This document shows positions 46,040-58,539 of a DNA stretch of 64,000 nucleotides, piece after piece (within the stretch, counting starts at the first letter, position 1; every line of letters begins with the position of its first letter). Position numbers and translations under genes: made by a program. The notes beneath the pieces are model-generated. The model worked only from the letters and a program-made list of their open reading frames with translations. It did no database searches and was not told the DNA's origin. The stretch is from Enchytraeus crypticus. Its lineage: Eukaryota; Annelida; Clitellata; Enchytraeida; Enchytraeidae. The stretch lies in assembly GCA_905160935.1 (NCBI GenBank), contig CAJHZI010000192.1:307001-371000 (forward strand). Direction: 5' to 3'.

Positions 46040-47225
46040 GATAAAGGCTTCGCAGGATTAAGACCAATATCAGGAATATGAATAAACAATGTTGTTTTTG
46101 AGTTTATTTTTCTACCACAGGTGCGTTAGATCAATGCTTGCCTGAGGAAATCATCATTCTAACCTAATCCAAATCCTAATTACAACGCTTAACGACTATC
46201 CGCGACTCTTTATGGAATTAATGTAAGGGTTGACAGCTCTAAATCGACAAGGCTGTATTTCATTCTGCGATTGCAGAACGCAATGTATCAAATTATATCA
46301 AATTAAAACTTTGAAAATATACATACAATTGTTAATGCACTCTGTCAATTTGCTTGAGTACAAATTACAAATAGCATTCATATTAAAATAGAGATTGATT
46401 TATCACACGATTAGACATGTTCAACGTTCGATGGACCCTTCATAACAGTGTAATTTGAGATTTAATACTGTTTGCTGACATGATTACTTTAGCTTAATTA
46501 GCATTATTTTTATTCTTAAATTGTTAAGAATCATAGCTTATCATATCAGTAAGAAACTAGACTATATGTAGGTCTATCTCATATTAATAGACATTCACGT
46601 TTCTAGCGGTTATACTAAACATTCATATTAACGTGTGAGCATATTTAGTACACCAAGTAGACACAATAAACACCGATCTCACTGATGAAATAAGAGGGTA
46701 GAAAAAATAGAAATACTCAATAAAACTTACCAGTATTGCTCTTAGTGGTTTTAAAAAGATGTTTGTGTTAGAATATATTCTCACTGACTGACATTGATTG
46801 AATGGTTTATTTGATTAGTTGATTTATCAATCGATCGATTTCTATCCAACCGCTGAGAATAATTCGCATTTGCAAGATCTACGATAGTTGATTAGTACAA
46901 AAATTTTATTTTCTGGTCAGTTAGTTTTACTTTTCGTGCATTTTTTCATATCTAACACTGCAACCGGATTTTTTAATATCTTAACAGGATTCAGCTAATT
47001 GATATCTCTACTCCGGGCTACATCTGACTAGTTTAACATTAATTTCACCGAACTAATTGGACTAATTTAACATCTAGTTAACTTCTCCATTAGACATGGC
47101 TGGACAGACCTTGACCTTGTTAAATCAGAGCAGTCATGGTGAAGCAATGACGATCGGGAAGCATCTTCAAATCAAACGTAGCTGGTATAGCTCATGTGTA
47201 TATACTCAATATTAAAAATATTTAG
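46040..47225. other. No gene seen
   Basis: AT-rich. No coding or repeated element recognised. Confidence 0.4.
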
Positions 47226-47231
47226 AATTAC

Positions 47232-47425
47232 AACCATCATCGTCATTTTTCCTTGATTTACAGAAAAACTGGAATCTGGATTAGAAAATGTTATAGTAAT
47301 TTCTAGAGCTAAGGCGCTCACCAACCGAATGCCCTTTCTGAAGCTAATTTGTACCTTAGTGCTTTGTTTCGTTTCACTATACGCACAGTCCACAGTTCAG
47401 CAACCCGGACAAGATACGGATAAAA
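47232..47425 (-). mobile_element. SINE S4
   Basis: Minus-strand head GTATCTTGTCCGGGTTGCTG, the GGGCATTCGGTTGGTGAGCG block and a short CATCATCGTCAT tail (plus reading) match the family. Confidence 0.65.
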
Positions 47426-48174
47426 CATAGAATTAAAATCAGTTATCACTAATAGACGAGTCACTATAAAGGACATTACTTATATCCTTGAATATATTCA
47501 ATCAGCTGTTACAAATTAACAATGCTTATCATAAGCTTTCTTCCTGCGTCAATAACATTTAAAAGTAGGATTTCTGTCCACGCAAATAGAAGCTTGAAAT
47601 AAATTCGCTATTTACACGATTCAACCGAGCTAGTGTGAGATTGATCGGATACCAAGTAGACGTTTTAATGTATCAGGATGGATCTAGGATCAGAGTAAAA
47701 TGAGCTGATGTATCGGCGCAGACGTTGGGCTGATTCCTTAATCTCAGGGGATGGGCGCATCCTTCAATTTTTTCCAACAATAAAAACTATACAGTCCTTT
47801 CTGAAATGTTAATTTTCCTAAATTTTATTTACCTTTGCAAAGTTGCTAATCAGTTGCGGCCAAATGAGTCCCAGTAGAAATCCTCGGCCCATCTCGTCGC
47901 TAATGTTCTTTCAAAATAGATGTTATTCACGACTTTAGACTGCAATATAATTATACATTTCTATTAACCATAAACATTCAAGAACCGTTTTTGCTGTATC
48001 CCTCAAACAACACACATATAAAAAACCCACTAGAATGCTCAAACTTATGTCTGATCAAATGCAAGATGGCAAATACTTCGGCCCTAGTGCTGCTTAAACG
48101 TTTTATAATATGCATAAACATAATGATTATGCCAACATAAAATAGTTGTTCAAATTACTAATAATTGTTAAAAC

Positions 48175-48252
48175 CGGCTTTATGGATGAATGGATAGCAC
48201 TCTTACGTGATAAGAAAGAATATATATACATGCATATATATATTTATATATT

Positions 48253-48296
<44 letters not shown>

Positions 48297-48330
48297 TTTC
48301 TTTCGAATCCCAGACGGACCGTTCCAGACA
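48175..48330 (+). mobile_element. tRNA-like segment with an (AT)n array between its A and B boxes
   Basis: TTATGGATGAATGGATAGC resembles a tRNA D-arm and A box; TTTCGAATCCCAGACGGACC resembles a T-arm with B box. About 75 bp of (AT)n (48219-48294) lies between them where the anticodon arm would be. It is not a functional tRNA. Confidence 0.4.
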
Positions 48331-48444
48331 AAATTCCTTAAGATACGGAAACAGATGATAAGCTTAACATTGCAGCTTCACAATTATTTTACGGGCGCGA
48401 TGACGGAGTCACAAATAAGTCTAATAACATAATCTTCAACCTCC

Positions 48445-48525
48445 TATTGGCTGGTGGTCGACATGATAGTAAGTTTGCTTAGAGTAAAAGGCCACAGGTT
48501 CGACACCCACCGGACTGTCACTTTC
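48445..48525 (+). mobile_element. tRNA-like SINE fragment
   Basis: GGCTGGTGGTCGACATG and CAGGTTCGACACCCACC have A- and B-box character and resemble 27612-27690. Confidence 0.4.
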
Positions 48526-49397
48526 AGTACACTTTAGCGCGAAAACGGACATCAAACTCAATACAATATATTTATTTTCCTCAACTCACTTGTACTCCTT
48601 CAAATATATCACTAAATATAATCGCGCATTGTATTTAAATGTTTCTAACAAAGTTTTGATGAGATGTCACAGTAACGTCTTAAAGTCTCTCGCGAAAGTT
48701 ACACGATTTTTGATTTGCAATCGTCACGCTTTTAGCTTATTTATTTACTACATCATAACAAATTCAATTAGAATAATAATTATTCTTCTTGTTTGTATAA
48801 TTAATTATTCCCAAAAATTAACTATTCTTATTTTTCTTGATATCATTTGCTGTAAATTCTGATTCGTATCACTTGTAGTCTCCCAGATTTGTTCTTATAT
48901 TTCTCATTATTTAGATTATGTGTTCATTACCGTATTGTAAAATTATTACTTAGAATGTACTGTGTTTTGTTCTATATCGTTTTTGAGTATCTTTTATATG
49001 CTATATTTAGTTTATTAGTTTATTGTATGTAACTTTTGCTATGCTTATTTATATATATCCTGTATTAAGCATTAATAAATAATTTATTGATAGTTTTTCT
49101 TACAATTCCTAATCTTAATACTACTATTGATTCCTATAGATTATTAGTCCCTCTTTCTTTTAATCTGCTGCTTCCCCTCTATTATATACAAACTCCGACT
49201 CTACTCCACTTAACTCCTCGTTAGAAATTTTCCTTAAACAGTTAATACATCTGATCGGAAACTATATTAAGATTTTATTCAACAATATTTTGTAGACTAA
49301 ATTCAGGGAAGTGGAGCCCTGCGCTCATTCGACGAATATATTTCCACGTAAGACGCGTCATATGGAGTGAGATGATCTATACTGGAACTGATGGTTT

Positions 49398-50648
49398 TTA
49401 GCGGCTTCCGCACACAGCTTTCGAGAGTTCCTTACGGAAGGCCGTTCCGTTGATGGTGTAGAGGAAAAAATTTATTGCAAATCCAGCGACATAAAGAGAG
49501 CGAGTTAGTTTCTCGGCCACGATTGTTCCTGAAACAATACAAACACATCGAATACATCAAATACATAGTATCAAATACATCAAGTACATTTAACAAATAC
49601 ATCAAGTTCATCATATCAAATACATCAAAAATATCCACTTCAAATCGTTGGGGTAATGAATACTACATATATCAGCGCTAGATAAACGTAGTCACGGATA
49701 AAATTACATCATTGTTAAATCAATGTTAGATTAATTGGAAATGCAACGGTATTAAACCGATTATTGTCAATCAACTTTAGCTTAGTATCAAAAACAAGTC
49801 AGAGCTAAATAAATATAATAACGAAGCCAACCCAAATACGCCAAGTGCTTTTGTCAATAGATTACTGAGCAGAATATAACGTATATCAGCGCTAAATAAG
49901 TGCAGTATTGAATCGATACCGCATATGACAGCTTTCTTACGTCTAGGAGTAATTTTAACTTTAAATTTAACATCTGAAAGCTTTATCTAAAGAGCAAAGA
50001 GCTCATAAAGAAGTCCTATCTATGTGTTTTATCACGTTGTTTACTCCTGTTATGTCCGGATTGATGAAGAATAGATCAACCGTGGACTGAAAGTGCCATA
50101 TTTGCCAAAAAGGAGTCAAAGCGCCCGGGTTCAGAAATTGCTACAACATTTTCTTAAAAGAATAGAATCTATTCGAAGCTCGACACTAGTAAAACGATCG
50201 TAGAAAGATGACGATGAAGATGACGATGATGTTTAATGACATAGATGTGGTATAAATACGATTCTTATCTGGAAAGTAAAGAATATATGCAAATCAGATA
50301 TTAAAAACTCAAAACATTATTTATTTCTAGATCATGTAATAAAGTGATGGAATATCTGTACTACAATGGAAACTTTACAATTGAAATCTAAGAGTTCTCA
50401 TTTGAAACTTTTGAAAAATTGATGTCTTGTACAGCACCCGACTGCTCACAGAAATTCAACAAGGCTTAGAAAATGATAAGAATAGCTCTTCTTATAAAAG
50501 TACCTATCATTTCAATCCATATTGAAGATCTCAGAAGAGCACATCTGGAAATTGTTAGCATAGTAATAATAATAATAATAATAAAAATAATAATAAAGAG
50601 GAATGCGAAAGACAGAGAATGGTGGAAGTATTATATACAAAATATAAA

Positions 50649-50692
<44 letters not shown>

Positions 50693-53600
50693 CTCTCTCC
50701 TAGTGCACTGCCTACTGGCAGGTCTATTGTATATAACGCCTCCACCCTACTCTCTCTTCCGCCTTCTCTTCATTTCCACCTATGAGTGGGTCTTTAAATC
50801 ATCTAACATACGCAATATCAGTCTGCCCCTAATAATAATAATAAATGATAATAGTAATAATAATAATAATAATAATAATTCGAGTAGCCGGGCGGCGATT
50901 CAGCACGTATTGCTCGAATCGTTTTTATCAAACCCCAGGTTCTTTACACCGGGGTAAAAAAAAAATAATAATAATAATAATAAATAGAAATATATACTGT
51001 GGCAACGTTTGTCAATGGCCCTGCAGCGTTACAATGCAGTTTGTTTCCGTGGTACTTTTGTTGACACGGCATTTCTGAGTGGAGAGTAAGATTTAAAAAA
51101 ATATATGTAAAATATAATTTCTAAAATAATAATAATAACACGTTATACTGAAACGATCAACAACGTTGACATCTATCACTTTTAATATCACATGTTAAAT
51201 CCGTTAGGCAATTTATTGCATTTTTCGTATAACAGTTCAGTGAATGTCCGAGATTTTACTCTCAGATCAGCGCGGCCGAGAATCGAACCCACGAGGGTTC
51301 AATTCACCTCAGGTTCTTTCATTTAAAACCTCATGACGTTTTCTTCGCCTCTAAAGCCACTGCGCTATTGAGACATTAAGAATTGCAAATACAAGTCGTT
51401 GTCATTTAAAATACGATAAAATTCAATCTGGTAATATACAATTAAGACTTAAGTACATATTCCTCTCTTAAAGTCATATAAGAGACGTCAAAAACGGACT
51501 ATACAACTGCAAACAATTCCATACTGCCAGAACGCACCTGTTGTTGTATAAAAGTTTAATACACCGAAGAGAAAGCAAGATTCACAACAGTGCATTCTTC
51601 TAAACACGGCTAAACATTGTGTAATTCAGAGCAAAACAGATGAAAAGTATTGTTTGAACTGGAAGTTGCAGCATATAAACAGAATCGAAGTTCAAAAGAA
51701 AGGGAATTCCATAATGTTGGAGCTTACTAGTGAGCCGTTAACAATCAGTAGAATCAGTTTCTTCGCAATGTTTGCTAAAACAAATCTACGTATTCTCCCA
51801 AATCGATGATAATAGAAATTCAGGCAGAAATTTGGTCAAATAGAAGTGCTTAATTTCATGTCGTTGTTTTATATCAACAAAGTCTAGTGCCTAGGATAAA
51901 TCAATGTACTAGCTAACTCAGTTTTGGTGTTAGTTCCTTTATAAGTAAAATCTCTCGTAAATTAGTTACTAGGCCTACTGAACTCGTTAATTGAATACAA
52001 ATTAGGAACTTAACTAACTCTGAAATAATCAAAGAATGAGCTATTTTCAAAAACTTATATGTATAAAGATGCGATGTAAAAATAAAATGGCTTGTAAATA
52101 TAAGGCTTATGAAAAGCTGCAAGCTTGAAAGAAAATATCGCAGAGTTTAAACCTTTGAAGTAATATCAGACCCGTAATTCAATTAAAATGTCAAATATGA
52201 TAAAGAAAACAATTAAGATTCATTGACATTACCTAAATTAAATTGATTTGTTAAGGTTAAAATTGCGACAAATAATATCCTATGACCTCTTATTCCCGTA
52301 AAGAATAGGAAATTAAATATAAGGACGATACTATGAACAATTATTCAGGTGCAGAGGAGCCTTTTCCACTAATAGGAGTTTCTGCTGGAAGAATTGAAGA
52401 TTACAGTTTGCTGTGTCGTTACTGTATGAATGATTGATGAAGAGTCATACTAACTTGACAAGGCGAAAAACATGCAGGCGGATTTTGCGACTTCTTGCAA
52501 CTAGAGAACGGAAGCGGCACCGTATTGGAGCGCATTATTTTGAAGGTTTTTACGGTTCATCTTTTAATTTAAAATTAGTTCGGAGAAAATGATGAGAGTT
52601 TTTACAACTAGCACGTGCAATAGTGTAACGCAAGATTTTACTCTGCAAGTAACCAAGCGATTTTAAACTCCTGGTTTCATCTGGTCACATGTACAATTAG
52701 AAGTAATTTTTGAAGTATCAAATCGTCAGACAGGTATGTGACGTCAGAGAGGTATGTGACGCCCGACAGGTATGTGACGTCAGACAAGTGTGTGATGTCA
52801 GACATGTCTGTGAAGTCAAACAGGTATTTGATGCTAGACAGGTATGTGACGTCATACAAGTGTGTGACGTCAGACAAGTATGTGGCGTCAGACAGACGTT
52901 TGTCATCCGACAATGAGTTTGAGATCTGATATGTATATGACGGGGTGTTAAACCCAAATGTTTTCATTTTTTCTGAGAAGGCTGATGTTTCAAACACATG
53001 AACGTAAGCGATCAGTCATCCATCGCCTGTTGCAGTTATATATTGAATGTAATGCAATGAGAGTCAGAATGGTGGATATACTACATGCACTCAAAATTGA
53101 GTTAATCAAAAGTCCAAAGAGTTAATATGAGAAAGGAAAATATGTCAAATAAGAATAACATTCAACACTTTAACTTTGAAGTGTGTTGTGATGTACACAC
53201 ATCAGCAAATTTCTGGCGACAGTCCGGCCTAGAATCGTTGAGGGATCACGTGATCATTCCTCTGCTCAATGGTGTGCTGCTTCCTTCATAATAACCAGCC
53301 AGTTCAGTGTCTTGTATAAATTATGCCTCTCCCTTGTTATGGTTTAACACCATAACCTTTACCAACGCTCAGGCCGTTGATATATATTTCAAAGCTAGTT
53401 TTAAAGTGCTACTTACATGTATATTTAACATGCTTAGTAATTTGCGTGATTTCACTATTTCCTATTTTCTTAGCTGTTGTATTTAAAACAGAATTAAATG
53501 CATTGTCTTCAATAGATATTCTGATAATTATATAGGATGTGGTTCAATGATCTCTACCTTGAGAGTCTTACTCGAGCTAAATTATGATTTTAATTTATTA

Positions 53601-55908
53601 TGGATTAACGTGATTAAAGAAGTTACAGATTTAAAAGTACTTAACCTGCCTTCAAGCCTTTGCACAATTAAATACCGGCAATAAATATGCGTCACAACCT
53701 TGCTTATTTTCTAGATTAAATTTTATCTTCCGCCTTCTTGGCTCCATTTCTTGGAATTATGTGTGTAGCGCATCTCTGTTGCAGAAATTCATGAGAAATT
53801 TAAATCCAATAGACGATCAACTGGAAGAAATTACGTCAATTATATACATGTAACTAATTATTTACGCAAGTAGAATAAACTTTTAACTTTTAAAGAGCAA
53901 GTATAATGGGCGCGAAGATATAATACCAATTTTAACCAAAAGTAAGAGCTTTTTAATATCTACTCGTTTAATCTCCGGAACGACAATGGAGTTCAAAGAT
54001 ATACGTCTTTTACTTAAATGCTTTATAAAAAAGTTGATCTTACGGAGGACTGTAAGATCTTTTGTCTTGTCCTATTATATTTATAATTTGAAGAAAGTAC
54101 TTAAGGTAAATCTTCTCTCTGCTATTTGCTATATCTATTTATAATCTAATGCAAGTTTTTTTGTCACTTTTTGCAATTTTCTTTTATCTTACGCGAATTG
54201 AGAGCTTTTATCATCTTTTTTCCTGATCTACGGCAAATAACCAATTATCTAATTAAATGAAAATAATTTCAGAACTTGCTAGTGTTTAACTCTAAAATAA
54301 AAATTCCTTTGTCGAGTATTTTTTTGTCACAATGCACACCTGACAGCTGACTTTTCGCTGCTTTTGTCATGATAATCGTCAATAGGAAGCCCCGCACGCT
54401 TAGCGAGAAATTATGTATGGCTTTATAATTTAACTTAATTTATAATTTTTCAGTAGAATAAATGGATGGACCTTGATAAAATGATCAAGCTGAAACAGTT
54501 GAGTGGATGGAGGTGATATAACAGAAAATGGATTAATTTCATTGCATTAATTAATATTCCCTATAGGCCTACTTTTAATTTTATTAATATTCCCTATAGG
54601 CCTACTCTTGATTATTTGCTTTAGTAAATGTTTCTTCTACCATTATTTAGCGAAAAATACCACTCTATACTTTAAATAGAAAAGTAGGTAATCATAATTT
54701 AAAATTTTCACTTTTTATCATAATGTTTCTCCTGATATATAAGCTTTTTATACCAAAGTGGAATTAAAACTAGATCTAAAATGAATTGTTCTATACTTTG
54801 GTCTTTGTACCATCCTAAGAAACGAAAGAAAAGAGCTGCCGACTCAGAGGTGACTTCCCATTGCGTTCGTCAGTTCTTGCTAAGTCTCTCATTATGAAAT
54901 TTTAAAGATTCTAGTATCTTAATTAACACGTATCATAGATATACTTGTACATATGCAGTATAGCATAGTAGAGTATTGGAAAAACAATACTTCATTATTA
55001 CCATATCTTGGCAAGTGGAAGCAATCAAAATACTAGGTGCAAAGTCAGTCACGCATTTGAAATTCAATTAAGTGAAATGCAATTTTAAAGGCCAAGTTGT
55101 CAGTATTTTCAATTGCATAGATTTTATAATAACTTGAAATAAAATGTTATAGCCTAAATTTAGAACTATTTTGTTGATGAAATTCATTTCACATTTCACT
55201 CAACGATCAATGTTCATGATACTAAGAGATGAATTAAATTCTAAATTCTAAGTTTTAGCCTGTAGTCAATGAAGTCGTTGAACTAATATTAGCTTTTAAA
55301 TTTTCAATCATTAAAAATTAAATGAGATTTTAAATTAAGTTTTAAGTCTTTTGTACTATTTGTTTGATTTTCGCCTCCTTTTGTAAAATAATTTGTAAAC
55401 TTTATCTTTTATCTAGTGCTGTGATTTATAAAACTATTATAATATATTTTGCATTACTCCTTCAATTTAAGTACTTTATTCTAAAGTAATATAAAATTAA
55501 GGGAAATAAAAAATATCCAATATTGACGATGAAGATATATTAAAAGCAATTTGTAGCCTTAGGTGAAATATCAAACCTTGTTTCTAAGAAATCAAAGCAC
55601 ATAGAATGTGCTTGTGGGCAGAGTTGACGTTCCATGACATTTGAAATTTGACGTGTTGCATGACCAAATTGTAAAATAATTCAATACTAGAATTTAGAAA
55701 TTATAGAATCAAAACGGTTTGAGAAAATGAAGAGATTTCTTAACTAATACAATGACAGATCTTAAAGAAAAGTCTGCCCGGTTTTCGGAAAGTTGTTGCA
55801 TTGCCGGCGGCTGGAATTTTAAAGATGAGCTTGAGTTGTACATTTCATCATTTTGATGACCTTGGGGAATATAATATCCCGTCCCTCCCTTTACCCCTCT
55901 TCCTTCCT

Positions 55909-55952
<44 letters not shown>

Positions 55953-58538
55953 TGCTCTCTTTATATACTTCTTTCAACAGAAAGAGGAAATCCGACATGA
56001 GAAGTCCAAAAGAGGAGGATAAGTCAATTAGGTTGGAGCAAAATCGTAAAGTGAACCCGTATCGATTCACTCTACTGCAGTTTCGGGATGCGCTTGTGTC
56101 GCATTTTAAATTAAACTATTAGTGTATCTTTTACCTTCAACCAGTTTCTTTTCAAATATCATAATCTTCATCAAAATGAATGCGACTTCAAGAATGCCAA
56201 TATAGTATGCAATATCAGAAACAATACAGTTAACCATAAAGTTAACCCTAAGGTTAACATCGCAGGTTAATATACACTACAGTTAACATTAAAGTTAACG
56301 TTATTGTTAGCATTAAAGTTAACAATACTGTCAACTTTAAAGAAAATGTTACAATTAACATTATAGTTAACATTTCAGTTAACCTTAAAAACTTGGACTT
56401 AATAGATAGCAATTAGCTTGGCTGTAGATTTAACGAGTAAATTATTTGGTTCTGTGTTCTCTTTGACTTAAATCGATACCTGACCATTTCAGTAAATATG
56501 TGCGTTGGTAATAGCAGCAGCCGCAAAAGATAAGTGAGATACAACATGGATAAGAGATAGTTAAGAGATCGATAGGAGATGATAACAGATAAAAGATAGC
56601 ATAGAGAAAGATAAAACAATGGATAAGAGATTGATAGGATATAAGTATACATGAAGATTAGGAGATGGCTAAGAGTTACATGAGAGTTCACGATATTAAC
56701 AAAGGCAAAAAGATAAACAAGAGATAGATATATTTAAATTCATTGTACTCATCGTGCTAAGAAATAGATAGAAGAGGGATACATAGAAGTTCAATTCAAT
56801 TTATTTTAATAGTAACACCAACAAGGGCAATTTAACCCTATATAGTTCAGATATAAAACATACAAGTAAGCAAATGCAAAAGGAAAAAAACTAAATGTAA
56901 TGATACACTTAGAGAAAATTAATTTAGATAATGATAATCGGTGAACTCGTGCATACAAAATATGAAAGGGTATTATTTTAGATTGAGATTAAAAGATAAG
57001 AAAATATAATAGAAAAAGAAGACGAATAAGACCAGATGAGCTAATAGCTCTCTATTAATTAGCTACTATTAGCTATTTATTGACGAAGATTCATTTAAGT
57101 TCACGGTACTATCCCAGATATGAAATAGATAAAAGAGGGATACATATGAGACAGATAAAGAGGGATACATATGACATAGGTAAAATAGGGATATATATGA
57201 GATAGACGAAAGAGGGATATATACATATATATATATATATCAGATAGATAAAAAGGGATACATGAGATATATAAAAGAGGGATACATATGAGATAGATAA
57301 AAGAGGGCTGTAGGTATAAACTCGAGCACTAACCAAGATAAGAAACAGATAACGAATAAGAGAGGGACACACATAAGTTTGAGGTACTAACCGAGATAAG
57401 AGGTAGATATGAGTCCAACGCTTTCCAGTCTCCAGATAATGAAGTGAGCCAGGACAGGTACACAGAGTATCACGTGACACGTGGAAACAATAGTCAGCAT
57501 CAACGTCAGCTGTAGACTCCCATGATTCTTATCTTTTGTTTTGAAGGACGTTCTAATTCGCAGCTTTCCACTTTCTTTAGCAGATTCATTGTTAGCATCC
57601 GCTGACAGAGTAGTATTTGCGACATTTGTATAAACGGCGAGAGTTCTGTCGGTAGTTTCCTGTGATTTCTTGCCAATCACTGACTCCCTGAAGCTGTCTT
57701 CACCATTTAACGTCCGTATCGACGTAGTCACAGGGGCCTGGCTCTTAATGGAAGTCAGCGGTTGCATTCCCTTGCGCAATTTTTTCTGCGCCCTATGACG
57801 CGACACCTTTAGCACAATGCCAACATTAAGAATGGCAATCACTAATACTGGAATTATTCTGCACAGAAGGAATTCTATGACGTAAAATATCGTAAAAAGA
57901 TCTTCTCGATTGACCACTACGCTACACACGTCATAGCCTTCTATGACGTCCATTAGCAGGATATGATATGGAGCTATGGCCACTGCTATTACGAGGAAGA
58001 GAATTAGGCAAACTTTTCGGGCTCTTTTCACAGTGCAGAGCTGCTTAAACTGCGTCGGTATACTGACAGCCAAACAACGCTCGATGGTAAAGGCAAGAAT
58101 CAGGCAGGTGGAGAAGTCTGAGAAAAGATCTGTGACATACTGAAGCGCCTTACACACGAATGAGCTTTTGTTCACAATGTCTAAACTGCTGTCTGGGAAA
58201 AATAAGCATCGGATGGTTGTTAGTGTTCTTGAGAGAAAGACAACGACGAGAAACAATGAGTCGGATACGGCTAGGACAAGCAGATATACGTTAGAAGAGA
58301 CTTCTCGCATGTGTTTGACACTGAAGACCCGAACATTCAGGCAGTTTCCAACCAGCCCGACAACTAGAAAGATCATGGACGAATACATGTAGATGCCGTT
58401 TGCTGCTTGAAGTATTGGAACAGGTTCAACTATAGTTCTGCATGCATACTCACTGGCTAGAGCTACTCCGTGGACGGTAGTTGTTGTAGAATTCGATAGA
58501 TCAATATCTCTCCACGTCATAGTGACGTTCGAATTCAT
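49398..58538 (-). CDS. Rhodopsin-class peptide GPCR, 2 coding exons, 425 aa
   Basis: Exon 1 is 58538-57392 and exon 2 is 49528-49398, joined across a 7.86-kb intron. The donor is CTCG|GTTAGT and the acceptor TTGTTTCAG; phase 1 matches and the split codon gives Gly383. N-glycosylation sites lie at Asn4 and Asn16. TM1 contains GN (64-65), TM2 LAVSD (89-93). Cys129 and Cys205 form the expected disulfide. ERC (153-155) replaces DRY, and Pro230 lies in TM5. A long basic loop spans 247-335, followed by TM6. Exon 2 supplies TM7 with INFFLY (401-406) in place of NPxxY, and helix 8, NGTAFRKELSKAV. The layout suits an invertebrate neuropeptide receptor (FMRFamide-receptor-like group); the ligand cannot be named. 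Confidence 0.85.
49545..49640. repeat. Minisatellite AAATACATCAAGT next to the GPCR exon 2 acceptor
   Basis: Six or so units of AAATACATCAA(GTTCAT) fill the last 100 bases of the GPCR intron up to 16 bases before the acceptor. Confidence 0.75.
50046..50235 (+). mobile_element. SINE S4
   Basis: GTTATGTCCGGATTGATGAA, GATCAACCGTGGACTG and a GATGACGATGAAGATGACG tail follow family order. It lies in the GPCR intron. Confidence 0.6.
50560..50985 (-). mobile_element. RTE-like LINE 3' end within (AAT)n arrays
   Basis: 50697-50830 encodes on the minus strand the LINE terminus (hairpin CCTGCCAGTAGGCAGTGCAC, then a region matching MKRKAEDR). It is bordered by (AT)n/(AAT)n at 50645-50693 and further AAT arrays at 50557-50597, 50829-50878 and 50963-50985. 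Confidence 0.6.
51123..51385 (-). mobile_element. tRNA-derived SINE S5 with (ATT)n tail
   Basis: Minus-strand A-box-like TAGCGCAGTGG and B box GGGTTCGATTCTC are followed by the family body. The AAT repeat at 51123-51138 is its 3' tail in plus reading. It lies in the GPCR intron. Confidence 0.65.
51390..52720. other. GPCR intron, no further feature
   Basis: Unique AT-rich intron sequence; nothing supported on either strand. Confidence 0.4.
52722..52930. repeat. 18-bp minisatellite, about 11 copies
   Basis: GTCAGACAGGTATGTGAC units with moderate divergence. The unit length keeps several frames open on both strands; these frames are artefacts. Confidence 0.9.
52940..55900. other. GPCR intron, little recognised
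   Basis: AT-rich. Contains an S3 remnant (about 54830-54895, GACTCAGAGGTGACTTCCCA) and a local tandem duplication, CCCTATAGGCCTAC, at 54558 and 54592. No exon was supported. Confidence 0.4.
55909..55951. repeat. (CT)n microsatellite
   Basis: About 40 bp of CT repeat. Confidence 0.85.
55981..56122 (+). pseudogene. Possible exon or transposase remnant, unrecognised
   Basis: After a CT tract and an acceptor-like CTTTCAACAG, an open frame ends NPYRFTLLQFRDALVSHF-KLNY and stop. The segment is GC-richer than its flanks. The LQFRDALV stretch faintly recalls a DDE transposase segment, but I cannot assign it. Confidence 0.2.
56220..56395. repeat. Degenerate 12-bp array of AGTTAACATTAA
   Basis: About 14 diverged units, most retaining the palindrome GTTAAC. 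It lies in the GPCR intron. Confidence 0.75.
57100..57391 (-). repeat. 26-bp minisatellite carrying copies of the GPCR exon-1 donor
   Basis: On the minus strand the donor region CTTATCTCG|GTTAGTACC is followed 58 bases later by CTTATCTTG|GTTAGTGCT (donor GT at 57333-57332) and, at the far end (about 57120-57100), by ATATCTGGGATAGTACC. Between them lie about seven units of ATCCCTCTTTTATCTATCTC, themselves similar to the exon end. Weaker relatives occur at 56515-56790. Confidence 0.8.
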
Positions 58539-58539
58539 T

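Noticed and set aside
52677..52997. Hexapeptide-repeat frames on both strands
   Set aside because: An 18-bp minisatellite keeps all these frames open by unit length alone.
57109..57480. 123-codon minus-strand frame overlapping the GPCR end
   Set aside because: It runs through the intronic 26-bp minisatellite in a different frame; the TM7 exon at 49398-49528 explains the GPCR C terminus instead.
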